NCBI GenBank assembly: GCA_015501605.1
Contig: JADNRZ010000028.1
Span: 186,001-250,000, forward strand
Length of the DNA stretch: 64,000 nucleotides
Direction: 5' to 3'
From: Panaeolus papilionaceus
Lineage: Eukaryota; Basidiomycota; Agaricomycetes; Agaricales
The position numbers and the translations under genes are program-made. Position 1 is the first letter of the stretch. Each line of letters starts with the position of its first letter. The notes under the pieces are model-generated. The model was not told the DNA's origin, did not search any database, and saw nothing but the letters and a program-made list of their open reading frames with translations. Positions 1 through 11,150 of this stretch are shown piece after piece.

Positions 1-594
1 ATGCACGTGTCCATCTATCTATTTTTAACGTTCCTCATCTCTGCACCCTTGCTTCTGCTTTGGGCATCTCCCCCCCTTTACTCTCCCCTCTTCACCTCGC
101 CTTGGTGGTGTGCTTCAGGATCCGGGTTTAGTGCTCGTCATCAGTAGGAGTCTACCATAATGACTGCCTTTCCCCCGGGTACATTCGTCTGCTTTCATCT
201 ATGTTTTTTGTGTTTTATTCCACACTTTGGCGTCGCAGGCTTGATTCTTATACTTTATGTTTGCTCTTATGAGAGTGGAGGAACATGAGGGGGAGTTTTG
301 GTGTTCTGCATGATGTTTTTGTGTTGGAAGTGGGGATTTCAAGATGGGACCTTGAGGAAGACGACTGGGGGTGGTTGACAGCAGGGTTGGCGTTCTTCTC
401 GCAGTCGTCGTGATCATCGTTTAGGGAGCACAAGAGAGCTTTATACTTCCTTTCCAACCTTTGCCTGGCTGTTATGGAAGTGGATGGCTGAGGGGGTTTC
501 CTCTCTTTCCAACTTATAATTGAGCCTCCCTTGTGGGTGCGAACCATGCTACGCCTCGTTCCACTCTGTATCCTCATTTCTCAAAATGAGAGGA

Positions 595-990
595 GATGAG
601 GGGCCGCGCGTCCAGATGGAGCTGTATTTTTTCACCCCTTCCCGTCCAGTTTCCGCGTTTTCATCGCCCGGGGTATGGTTTCGTTTCATCCCATCGTGGT
701 TGGGGCTAGGGGAATCATTGGGATGTGGTGCAAAGATGATGATCTGGATGACAAGGGAGTGGCGTGCCTGAGAGGAGAGTTGATGTTCTCCTAGCAGTCG
801 TTGTTGACGAAGCATGAAACGGCTGCTTGATGAGGGGCCGCGTGTCCAGATGGAGCCATTTGGAACTGGTCTTGGTTGGGGGTATGGGGCGTTGGGATGT
901 GGTGCGAAGGCGATGATCTGGTTGAGAAGGGCGAGGCTGGTGGTGGTTTTTCTCTCGTCTTTGTATGGAACTCATCCTCGCCCTTTTCTT
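595..990. repeat. Diverged tandem repeat, two units
   Basis: Two imperfect copies of one segment start at 595 and 829. Both open with GATGAGGGGCCGCG followed by a shared TCCAGATGGAGC. A second shared stretch, GGGATGTGGTGC, lies near 720 and 894. The spacing of the two anchors differs (234 versus 174 bp), so indels have accumulated. Short open frames cross the area on both strands but none looks like a known protein. I see no gene in 1-1320. Confidence 0.5.
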
Positions 991-1320
991 TTCGCGGCGT
1001 GGCGTGTCTGGCATAGCGTCCTGTATCTTCCTCTCCCATTCCTCCTCCTCGTCATCCCCGTATTTTTCTTCTTGGTTGAGGTCGCGAGTTCTAGTCTTTG
1101 TCATGCTAGTCGCGTAGATACCCAACCCCTTCATCTCGTTCGTCATTCCCTGCCTTCCATGGTCACATGCAATCGTCTGTTTGTTTGTGAGATTGACGCA
1201 TGTAAACTGGACGACAACGGCATTGAAGGGGTAGCTTTTTTCAACTTCTTGTCTTCATGACGTCCCTTTACCGCTCGTTCATCATTTCACCTATGTATCA
1301 TCGCTGACATCTCTTCCCTT

Positions 1321-1842
1321 AGGAACTCATCAACTTCCCTCCTATCACCCTACCTCCAACGATCCGGCAAGCCCTCCTCTCAAACCACTCCAGCGATATG
1401 CACCTCCCCGAATCGGGTTCAACAAGCTCCGTCTACGCGTGCCCAGGGAGAGACGCTACTTTGCCTATATTCAACGCATCAACTGGCCGCCCGAAGTGCA
1501 AAACCACAACAAGCACTTCACCAAGCTCCTTGAGCACATCGAGTCACGGCACGATCCTACGGTTACGATGGTTGTGCAGGGTATATTGGAGTGGAAGAAG
1601 GGCGTGAATGCGAGGTATATTGGGTTGGATATGCAGGCTCGGTTGGATCGATTTTATAAGAGTCGGATTGGGATCCCGTTTTTGATGGTCAACATGTGGC
1701 GTTGAATGCCCAGAGTGCGCATGAGGATTATGTGGGGATAATTTGTACCAAGGTGGTAAGTTGTCTCCTTCCTATTTCATTAAGGTTCTATGTTGACGAC
1801 CTTGAAGAGAACGTTCACGATATTGTACAAGAAGCGATCATG
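1321..1842 (+). pseudogene. Pyruvate dehydrogenase kinase-type fragment (broken)
   Basis: The segment encodes the middle of a mitochondrial PDH/branched-chain dehydrogenase kinase. An acceptor CTTAG at about 1320 opens ELINFPPITLPP. A frame change near 1380-1410 leads into RRYFAYIQRINWPPEVQ, RHDPTVTMVVQGILEWK and LDRFYKSRIGIPFL, which match the alpha-helical domain of this family. One base is missing near 1688, so the expected GQHVALN continues only in another frame (QHVALNAQSAHEDYVGIICTK). A GTAAGT intron follows and NVHDIVQEAI resumes near 1810. The N-terminus and the whole ATP-binding (GHKL) domain that should follow are absent. Family assignment rests on recalled motifs; I read it as a dead fragment. 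Confidence 0.72.
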
Positions 1843-3470
1843 TCGTATTTTGCATTTGATTCCAATGAATGTCGTTTATATTTGGACTTGTGTGCATTTT
1901 GAGTTCTCCAGAGATAGTAGAGAATATGTGAGGTAACGAAGTTCCAATCCTCCAGGATGACCAAAGAAATACAATACCTATACTCAAGGATGACCAAAAC
2001 ACAAATACAATAACGGTTACAACACAAGGATCAGAAGCAACACGATTTGGTATGACACATCACGACCACGCCCACTTGATTGTTTTTCCAACTCTCACCC
2101 CCGTCATTGCTATAGTTCGGGTATTCTGGACGACAGTAACTTTAACCTCTTAATATTCAACGACTGGCATGATTTGGTAATCCTGGAGCGGTGTCTTTGT
2201 CTGCTGACTTGCTTGGTTTCTCAATCAGTCTCGAGTGGAAAGAACGTACGTGCTGTTTTTTTGCGTAAATTAGCTTGCTGATGATAACTCTTCCCCCAGC
2301 CCAACCTCGACTCCGTCGTTGTTCAAGCCCGTCGGAAGTCACTGGTAGGTGTTGTGGGGTTATTCATACATTACATGTGTCAGTTCCGTAATTCTTCACT
2401 CGTACTTGAACTCGCCTAATCCCAGCTGCGTGTACCTCAAGGGGTTGCAAAGGTACGTCGTAATGATTTGTCATTTTCTGTCTAACTTATCACACCCATT
2501 TTTAGGCGTACCACCTTTAACCAACATTCTGGCATTCACAAAGTCTAAATCCATTGACGTCCAGCTGGCAGTTTGCTTATGGTAAGTCAACCAGATAGTC
2601 GTTCGTTCTATCTTTGCATTTTCAAAGCCATCATCCTGTAGCATCGCACACAACCTCCATGCAGAGTCACTCTCAGACGCCATTTACTCATCGCATTACT
2701 CCTTGCACCCCGCATGCGATGTGGCATTGGTGGTGATGCAGGGGGTGAGGGTGGTAGGTTGGGTCCTGCACTGAAGTTGACGAAGATGGTGGATGGGCCT
2801 GCTATCAGGACAAAGGCTTGTTTTTTGTTAGTATGTGCGTCGACTTGTGTCCTACGCTTTATGTACGCTGAGAGACGGACATGTATGATGTAGGGTGTCC
2901 TTACAGATACTAATACAACATCAAATCAAACTAGATTTCCTACGACGTACAAATGGAAATACATTGATGGGACAATGTGGCATCAACTTGAAGCGCACGC
3001 ACACGAGCAATTGTCAATGATGCACTCCGTAGGGTTTGGATCACCCTCTTTAATTTTCTTTGTATTCTGAGAGTCATCTAATTCCGTCATTGTATTCCTT
3101 CTAAACTTCAAATGTCGAAGGTTGCTTTACCTTTGACGATTTCCAATACTCATTGAAAATCAGAAGAAATTTGTCGCCAACCCATTCAAATTGATATTGC
3201 CAGAGTTGGTCCGGAGAGACCTCTTCCTCGAGCTTCGTCACATGTGCGTTTGGTCGATAGGGAAGGTAGGGAAAGGCGTGGTCATGACTTGCTGGTGAAG
3301 GCCAATGCTTCACACAGCAGTACAACATCGTATTTTGCCACGCATGCGTTTACATAAGACGCTACTTACCTTAGGTCTCTTTCCTCATTACTTATATGTA
3401 CTCACATTTTCACCATGACATGCTCACCACACAAAGACTGTTATTGAATGAGTACCATCTCCTTGGATTG
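1843..3470. other. Unresolved stretch with short splice-like coding bits
   Basis: Between the kinase fragment and the transporter fragment I see only short exon-like pieces on the plus strand. PNLDSVVVQARRKSL lies between a CCCCAG acceptor and a GTAGGT donor near 2298-2344, and LRVPQGVAK lies near 2425-2450. A piece near 2505-2580 reads LTNILAFTKSKSIDVQLAV and ends at a GTAAGT donor. They may belong to one decayed gene, but I do not recognise it. A 75-codon minus-strand frame at 3101-3328 is also unassigned. Confidence 0.25.
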
Positions 3471-3472
3471 GG

Positions 3473-4520
3473 TTGATAGAGGGCCTCTCTCAGGAGAGCG
3501 TCCCAGAGTCTTGTTCTTTAACACTCTTCCTGTGGAAGCTTGAAGCCATTGAGAGGAAAGTCACCCTACAATGGGGTTATGGCCTGCAAATTCTTCCATC
3601 CACCAAAGAAAAACCGGCAGATGTTGAAGAGATCAAGGAAGCCGTTCCTGAACCAGTGACATCCAGTTCTCCGACTGTTGATTCCAAGGAAGACCATCCA
3701 GCATCGCCGGCTACCACAGCAGTGCCTGCCGTTGCGACACCTCCAAAGTCACTCTCACTTGTCAGCATCATCCTCAAGCTTGCAAAATCATCTCGCATGT
3801 TGATGCCATTGTCTATTGTGTTCATGCATGGGTATGTTTTTATCCTTATAAATTGATTCTTACTCAGTGCTAAACAATTGTACGTTTGGTGTGCTATACA
3901 GTTACCAGGAGCCCACAATTCCGCTCCATCTTCAAAGTGTACGGAGGCTCAACTCGTCCAAAGTTGGACTGGTATTTGTTGCAGCAGTTCTTCCGACCCT
4001 CGTTTGTGAGTATGAAGTGTATGTAACCATGGTTGAGGTATGAATCTCACCCAATTTTTTAGCTTCGCCGCCGGACGGTCATCTCACTGATAAACGAGCT
4101 GTTGAATGAGTTACAGCCTCCTGTTTGCTTCTCACTATCCAGTGGTGGATTCTTTTAATTTTAGAAGTTCATCTCACCCTCTTTATCCTATCGTTTGCCG
4201 TCCAATGTGCGTCTTTTCGGGACTCTGAATATCTCATCTTGACAACAATGTTATTCTAGCCTTCTTCATCTTGTCCATTCTCGCTTCTGTTACTGCTGAG
4301 CTTGCCAGCGTGGCCAACAGTATCGAAGATGTTGGATGTAAGTACTACTCATTGGTGAAGAAGTTTACGGCCACCTACTGATGACACATGGCAGACGCAC
4401 ATGTCTACAGTGCTTTCAATTTGATATATGGCATTGGTACAACTGGTAAAATCGTTTTGGCTAATTTACTGGGTTGTCAAGGCTGACCTATGTCCTTTCT
4501 TAGTAGGCACAGCCTCGTCT
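3473..4520 (+). pseudogene. Major facilitator superfamily transporter, C-terminal half, broken
   Basis: Several exons with good splice sites rebuild the second half of a fungal MFS carrier. An acidic/Pro-rich loop is followed by KSLSLVSIILKLAKSSRMLM, then YQEPTIPLHLQSVRRLNSSK and VGLVFVAAVLPTLV. Next come WWILLILEVHLTLFILSFAV, FFILSILASVTAELASVANS and AHVYSAFNLIYGIGTT. Hydrophobic segments and the YGIGTT turn are typical of this superfamily. A TGA interrupts the LTDKRAVE segment near 4110, where relatives usually carry a tryptophan (TGG). After IGTT the expected GP(L/I)VGG is replaced by unrelated Ser/Pro-rich sequence, so the C-terminus is lost or fused. The first six helices are not visible upstream. 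Substrate unknown. Confidence 0.6.
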
Positions 4521-4926
4521 CCTCTAATGCAGTACACACCACAACAATCAACGAATAATTCACCTTCACCCACTCCTCATAAGGGGCCCCGTCATGCCTC
4601 ATCGTTGGATACAAGGATGAGCTTTTCCGACCTTGCTCGACAGATTAACGGTCACCACAGACTAGATAGATGATGATCCAAGGTCATCGTCACATTCCCA
4701 ATCATCTACTTTGTCATCGTCGACATCTCTTTCTTCCTCGACAAACTCTCCATCATCAGCATCCACGACGCGTACACCGTCTCCCTCCATCCGTACTAAC
4801 GGTGGGCGAAGGGCCACGAGTCCTGGTGCTTATGGGGGGCTGCTCCACACTCATACCTCCTCCACCCCAATCGTCATCACTTCAAGGCCTCACCTCAATA
4901 AGCGAAGATTGAGCACAGATGCGTAG
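4505..4926 (+). other. Ser/Thr/Pro-rich coding debris fused to the transporter end
   Basis: Directly after the last transporter-like exon the frame continues as a low-complexity Ser/Thr/Pro-rich sequence (SSPLMQYTPQQSTNNSPSPT), then a second frame rich in SSTSLSSSTNSPSS. It reads like the disordered N-terminal part of another protein. No domain is recognisable. The abrupt change suggests a deletion or rearrangement joining two genes. Confidence 0.3.
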
Positions 4927-5149
4927 CAACAAGACATACATGACCGGAGCGATACTTGGTCTGGAACACATCGACCCCTTCCGTTTCTCAGTCATCGCGC
5001 AGAAGGCGGCCTTCGTTCTTGGTGCTTGTCTACACCTACAACTTCAGTCAAGAGATGGATCTCCAATAAGAAATCTCCGGCTTGAATGTTCCGCAGAAGC
5101 TCAATATCTGGATTACTGTAGTCTGTCACCGAGGGTCGTGACGTTGAAG

Positions 5150-5911
5150 CCGCGCAGGGCTTGACCCGGGCTTTGAGGGAATATGTTTCCTGGACGGTGC
5201 GACTTGTCATCTTCCCCGCCGAGGAAGACGAGGACAAGCATCAAAGCTTTGTTGAGACTCTCCCAGCAGAGTGACGTCAGGAATGTGAGATTTACATCTC
5301 AAAGGACAAGGAAGTTCTTGTCTCTCACCCTGTTCCATACGCCCTTGCTGGTCTTGCTGCTGCTAAGGACAACAACAAGAACACCACCTCCACCTTGCCG
5401 CCTCATCACATCTCCGCCCAACCCATCTGTTCATCTATTCAAGGCCAGATAACTGGCTTTGTCGCTAAAGTCGAAGATGGTAATCTCTCAGAGATGAAGC
5501 GTGAAGCCATCGTCGTCAGGCTTACCGACAAGTCCATCACCGATGTCCTCAGTTTGGACACTGGCAGTATTTACCAAATCTCACCCAGCCTCATCAAAGA
5601 TGCGTTCATGTCCAATGTGATTCCTGGCCTCGTCACCTCGCTTTTGACTCCTGGTCTTGTAACGTTCTCCCGCTCACACCGATTGGCCTCCATGCGCATC
5701 CTTCTCACCCACTCCGATTCACTCGCAGGTCAGAACATCATGGCAACCCTTTTGGAGGTTGCATCATCCTCACCATGGTGCTTTCGGATCACGTTTTCAA
5801 CCATGTTAGCAAGGAAGAGTTTACCACTGTCTTCCATGCCAAGCGTGGTGCATTGGAGACCGTCAAGCAGTACGACAAGCAAATCATATAGAACCGAGAG
5901 GAGCAGGGTGT
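5150..5911 (+). pseudogene. Unrecognised cellular gene relic with stop and frameshift
   Basis: A coding-like stretch reads ALREYVSWTVRLVIFPAEED, then hits a TGA near 5272. It continues in the same frame as ECEIYISKDKEVLVSHPVPY, ALAGLAAAKDNNKNTTSTLP, GQITGFVAKVEDGNLSEMKR and IVVRLTDKSITDVLSLDTGS. Around 5750-5780 the frame shifts and MVLSDHVFNHVSKEEFTTVF, HAKRGALETVKQYDKQII follows to a stop at about 5890. The codon pattern and lack of low complexity argue that this was a real protein. I cannot name the family. The stop and the frameshift mark it as decayed. Confidence 0.4.
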
Positions 5912-6049
5912 TGGCGGATGGCGCTGAGAAGGAGGATGATGCGTCGAGTTGGAAAGATGAAGGGGGAGATGTCGTTGTGGACGAGGTGAAGCACATCTCA
6001 CCAGCGGTTGGCAAGCCACCAAGAGAGTAGCTCACGATGACGCCCTTAT

Positions 6050-7700
6050 CACCAGCACCTTCATCACCTTCATCACCCTCATCAACAACAACGACGACTA
6101 CACATCAGCCTTCAGCATGGACGACACCATATCCCCTCTGCAGACTCAGAAGTATCATCAGCTACGCCTGAACCACCAGGGTCGCTTTCTGTACCTCGTC
6201 AGTCTGCAGAGAGCACAGCTAGTATGGAGGAGTGTGTACTGTCCCCATTGAGTGCCGATGATGTCCGGCCGCCACTTTCTAGCACAATGAGCATAGGAGT
6301 TCTAACCTCCAGTGCAGCAACTGTCAGCAGTGGCACGCCATCAGTCGCCACGGTTGGACCTGTACCACCGCCACCTCACACCCATACAATTGGAGATGAC
6401 AAGGGAGACGAGATGGAGGATAAACACGAACTCAATCTACTTGTTCACGAGAGTAAGAGGTCGTACACTCACCCGTATACCTACCCCAACTCCACATCGT
6501 TGTTCCACAACCCAACTCCGCTTCATTTCCACACTTGTCACCTTCTGCATCTTCTCTCTTGACATGTGCCGATTCACCCGAAGCAATGTCTATCCCCCTA
6601 GTCCACGTGTTACCACTTTATTCTGAGGAGAACACTTTCTGCAACCCCAATGCTCGTACCAATGGTCGCCCCACCCATGTTGCTTGCTCAGCCCCTCCCA
6701 TTGCACCGTGAAAACCTTGCGCGTCAAATGCAATTCCGCCTCGACAACCATGACCTACCCTCCTAGCCTCACTGCATATCAAGTTTGCAGATCTTTCTCC
6801 TCCTCATCAGAAGCCATTGCGTATTGACACTCGCCTTGTCAAATCTCCTGTTCCACCGCCTAATTTGTACTCTCCCACCCCAACGAGTCCAATTTGAAGC
6901 ACCAAGTCAGCTTCAGATGTGATGGAGGGGGTGGTGGAAGGCAAAGCCCATGACGAGCAAAAGCAGGAAGACGAGAAAATTGATGGCAAGCCTCCGCCCG
7001 ATGTTCAACCAGCTTTACTCACCCACTCAACCGCCCTAGAGAGACTCCCAGTTTCTAGAAAATTCATCGCAACTGAGGCAGAGCCTGAGACTGAGCCTAT
7101 GGGTGCTCCCGCAGCGAAGAAATAACTGTCGTGGATTCATTGCGAGGAAGAAAAGGTTGAAGGAGGGGCAAGGCCAGGGCGCTAGTAAATGTATTGAGGG
7201 CCGGACGACGCCAACTTCTGGGCCTGTGGCGGCCTTGACACCAACCTTAGGCACCTGTGCTTCTCTGACACCCCTTTCTAGTCCTGGATTGGGAGAAGGA
7301 ATGGCATCAGCAGCACTCAGGGTAAATCCAGCTAGTCTCACACCCACCAATGGGACAGTCGCAACTTTGACTCCGACGCTTGCTCAGGCTGTCATTCTCG
7401 CACCTACACCCCGCCTATCAATAATAAATAACTTCGACGCCTGCTGCTCCTCCCTGTACCCCTCTTCCTGCCCTAGAAATTTCTGGTGGTCCAGTAATGT
7501 CCCTTATTGGAGGTCAAACCATTGGCTGGGGTCTCGGCTGGCGGGTGTGGTTGGGACTATACTAGCACCATGGTCTCTCCTAAGAGCACGATCAGTGCAG
7601 TTGGCGGGGCAGAAGAGGCGGATGGGATGGTGGCTGATAAAGACGAGGTGCTCAGGAAGGATTAGGACAACGCGACGGAGGGGGATGAGGAGGGGAGTGT
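6050..7700 (+). other. Ser/Pro-rich degenerate coding region
   Basis: Consecutive short plus-strand frames encode Ser/Pro/Thr-rich sequence without a recognisable fold. Near 7110 one frame reads NNCRGFIARKKRLKE, which resembles an IQ (calmodulin-binding) motif, followed by repeats of the form LTPT. No continuous frame or convincing start joins them. I read it as the remnant of a disordered protein, possibly the 3' part of the relic at 5150-5911. Confidence 0.25.
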
Positions 7701-7829
7701 AAACGTGGGGGATCAGAATGACAGTAAAGCGAACCTATCGATGTGGTTGACAATAAGGGCACCCTTGGAAGCAGTAGCGATCACCTCAAGGAGGTATTGA
7801 TTTACAGGAGGAAGCGTACCTAAAGGAGT

Positions 7830-7935
7830 TTTCGGTAGCCAGTCGCTTCTCTCCCAGAATCTTCAGATAGCTACCTAAGCTACCAAACAGAGCTACCAGT
7901 CGCTTCTGCAGATAGCTACCTGAGCTACCAAACTT
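7830..7935. repeat. Short tandem repeat, 45-bp period
   Basis: CAGATAGCTACCT followed by AGCTACCAAAC occurs twice, starting at about 7864 and 7909, with the intervening GCTACCAGTCGCTTCT also partly repeated upstream near 7838. The GCTACC/GGTAGC words recur in the following 1.3 kb. Confidence 0.55.
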
Positions 7936-9640
7936 CTCCGACAGTGGTTACCCCATGTGCACAGATTAACCAGATAGAGGTCATGTCAGCAACATGTCAG
8001 AATCAAGTCACGATATTTTTGTCATAGCTAGCTGCGACATTAGAGGGTTTATGTATATTGTAATTTGTAAATCTGTTCTTTTTTCTATTATTTTGATGTC
8101 GAAGGCAGCCCATGACTGTTCGTTGCAAGCAATTCATTACGCAAGCTACAGACCTTAAAGCAAAATAATCATATACATACACTGATACAAGATGCATGAC
8201 ATAAGAAGTGAAATAACCAATAATAACCAACAGCCTACATGGTCATTCGGACGTCCATGCCCCCGGCGCTTAGGGTTTTGAGGTCTCTTTTTTTTGGGAC
8301 TTATGAACGAGACTCCTAGGCCTGTGGAGGTTGCTGGTTGCTTACTGCGAGCCTGCGAGACCATGATATGATGTGTTTCCTCCCAAGTTATGTGAGAGCA
8401 GGTACTACTCTTCAGGTGCTTAAGTTTAGGGTAGATAAGATTGATAAGGTTGGTTCTAAATGTACATAGGACTTAGAAAGTGGAAAATGATACAGATGAC
8501 CAAGAGTGACGCTCTTTAGGGTTGATAGAAGCTGCAATTCGCTCGAAAGGGTGTGAAAGCGAATGAAGGCTACCAGAGGCGACCCAGCTGATTCTTTTTA
8601 GGATTGATGGGAGTCACAAGTCGCTCGGGAGGGTCGGGAGGGGTGCGAAAACGAATCGAGGCTACCTGGACCGCTACCAGAGGCGACCAGGCGCTTTTGA
8701 GAATTAAGGAAGCCGAGTATCTGTATTTTGCTCATCTATTTTTAGGACAACTTGTATAAGGAACAATTCGAACATCATAATTAATATGAAAATACCATTA
8801 CAATATTCCATAAAAACATGAATATGACGAATTTTGCTAATTAATTTTGAAATAATGAGCAAATATTTCAAGGATTAAGCAGTCCAAGTGGCGAACAGTG
8901 TGAAGGGCAACCCAGCCCATCTTTTTAGGAGGGAGGCATTTTGCGAAATTACAAGCAAATTTACCCCAATTTTAGGGAGAATGTGCAACCCATGAGGCGG
9001 ACTTTACTAAATAAAGGACAAATTTTCTAAAATTTACTGAGAATATGCAAGAAAATGAGGCGGCCAAGGGTCAAAGTGGCGACCAGCTACCTGGCACGTC
9101 TTTTTTAGGAGCGTGGGTAGCTATGGGCAAGGAGGGAAAAGAAGCGGGAAGGGAAGCCGGGTCTGTTAGGGGGTGTTTCACATACAAAAGATCCTGGCCT
9201 TTGAGGGTTTATGTATAGTGAGGCTACTGGTGCCCTAGGTCAATAAGGGAGATTAAGGATAGGAATGTTTGTAGGCTCCTAGATTCGCCAGCTCATCCTA
9301 TTCTGACACTGCTCATCGATGGTCTGCCATTTGATTTCATGATAGGTGTGAGTCAATTAACACACACAATCTCTGAAACATGTGTACCAATTGAACCGTA
9401 GTAAAAGAACGAAACAACGCAGGTGCAGAAAGTTAGGAGGACACTCCAGAGTTTAGTATCACATTTGATCACCTGATGGCGTACTCATAATCACTGAGAT
9501 CTTTGCCTCGAGCAAGTTCAGTAACTTTGGCAAGTCAACTATGACTCTCTTAATTTTCGATGCTGGACAAAGAACTCATTTTAATATAGTAGTGAAACGA
9601 ATTCTCATTTTTAATGAGGGAAAGGGAGAGGAATGCGATT
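7936..9640. other. AT-rich intergenic region with dispersed short repeats
   Basis: No coding frame of substance. Two related segments at about 8510-8590 and 8595-8700 share TTTAGG(A/G)TTGAT, TCGCTCG, a GGTGCGAAA-like run and GAGGCTACC. The phrase GCGACC(C)AGC recurs near 8580, 8690, 8905 and 9080. This looks like a decayed repeat family rather than a gene. Confidence 0.35.
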
Positions 9641-9789
9641 AGCCCCATTGCCTATCCAGACAACCCATCAAGATCGTGGGATGGCCGCTTACATGTAAGA
9701 CCAAGTGCTGTCAAATACGATTTCAGAAATACCCAAGGCTTGCAATCAACAAAAAAACACTCCCCATTCTTCCTTTCTCCCAAACCACC

Positions 9790-11048
9790 ATGAACAAAAA
9801 ACGTTACACCACGCCCGATCCCACTGAAGAAGTAGGCTCCACCGAACGATCGCCGAGCCATGAGCCCCCGCCTGCTAAAAGAATACGCACTGGCAGTGGC
9901 ATTCTGAGCAACAAGGGACAAAGTTAGATTCTTGCCGGCAAGGTCGTGGTTCCCCCCCAGTAAATAATGAACCAGGAAATTTTGATGCAAATGTGAGTAT
10001 CATCAACATTGATCTATTACCATGACACTGAGAGCACCCAGGCCATTCTCGAGGCAATAGATGCTCTGACTTCTGCCTTTGACAAGAACACCAAAGTCCA
10101 AATACGACAAGCTGACGCACTGGAGACTCTTGTCGCTACCATAGATCATGGAATCAGCAGTGTCACTGGCCACTTGGCAGCACTCAGCGAGGCTACGCAA
10201 GACTTCGCTGTCTTGCAAGCTGCACATGCTGGAATCCCGCCAGATGTCTTTCAACAAACCAAAGAATACGGCAAGGAGATCAAGAGTTTGGCTCTCCTGG
10301 CTAGGGAGGCATTGAAAAAGGTCCCAGAGGATGTCGTTGTCGTGACTTCCAAGAGACGTGGTAGCGAGACGGGCGCTGGGGGTCATCGAGCAGAGGTACA
10401 GATTCCCGGGCCTTCATCTGTCCGCCGCGCTACCGATCGACAAATAGCGTTAGAGAAGAAGACTCAAGACAAGGATCGTTTGCAGAAGGACGAGGAGCAG
10501 GAGCAGGTCAGTTATCAACTCATATGCGTCCCCACAGAATCTTCTGACGAAGTTTTTCGCACAATAGAAGAAACGTTGAGGAGCTGTGATGGAGGCGTGT
10601 GGTGAGGGCGACGTCCAGAGGTTTTTTCGCCTGGTTTTACACTGGGGCTTTTGGACAGCTTGAAGAGCTCCCCCCTCTTGGTATACATTCGAGCACCTTC
10701 GCCTGACACTAGAATCTTGAAACATTTTGAAATACATATATTAGAAAAATCGATATTGAGTGGTGGTAATAGTAAACATGTTTGTTGTGTTATCTGAGCA
10801 ATATATGAACTAAGTGAACGAGTCCTTCTCGATGAAATTTGTGGATTGTGGAAAAAGGAAAACGTAGAGTTGAGTATAAGAGGTGCTGTGAGGATGTGGG
10901 ACTTGGACGCCGCCGCACTGGAGTTAAAGAAGAAACTCAAGTTGAAGTATCTCCCCATCGAGAACGACACCCCCATGCATCTACCCCAAGCCCCTATCCG
11001 TGGCGACGCGTCGATGGGAAACCATACATGTGCCGTGATAATTACCTA
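9790..11048 (+). CDS. Hypothetical multi-exon protein, probably one gene
   Basis: Coding-like pieces line up in order: an ATG at 9790 opening MNKKRYTTPDPTEEV; DSCRQGRGSPPVNNEPGNFD near 9930; then, after a GTGAGT..GAG intron, STQAILEAIDALTSAFDKNT and a helical region to about 10505 ending at a GTCAGT donor. FAWFYTGAFGQLEELPPLGI follows near 10630, then AIYELSERVLLDEICGLWKK and VRMWDLDAAALELKKKLKLK up to a stop near 11048. One frame change near 9925 is not explained by an obvious intron. The product would be a soluble, mostly helical protein with a charged middle (DRLQKDEEQEQ). I do not recognise a named domain. It lies just upstream of, and in the same direction as, the nuclease-kinase gene. 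It may be partly decayed. Confidence 0.4.
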
Positions 11049-11150
11049 AGTATAATCGGTGTCACAACCCACCCATTCAATGAAAGCTGGGAATAAGCCG
11101 GGAATCCCGAATCATCCCATTGACTTTGTTTCCCATATTACCTGTCGCTA

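Noticed and set aside
7940..9110. CRISPR-like array from recurring GCTACC words
   Set aside because: Spacing is irregular, repeats are imperfect and the genome is fungal.
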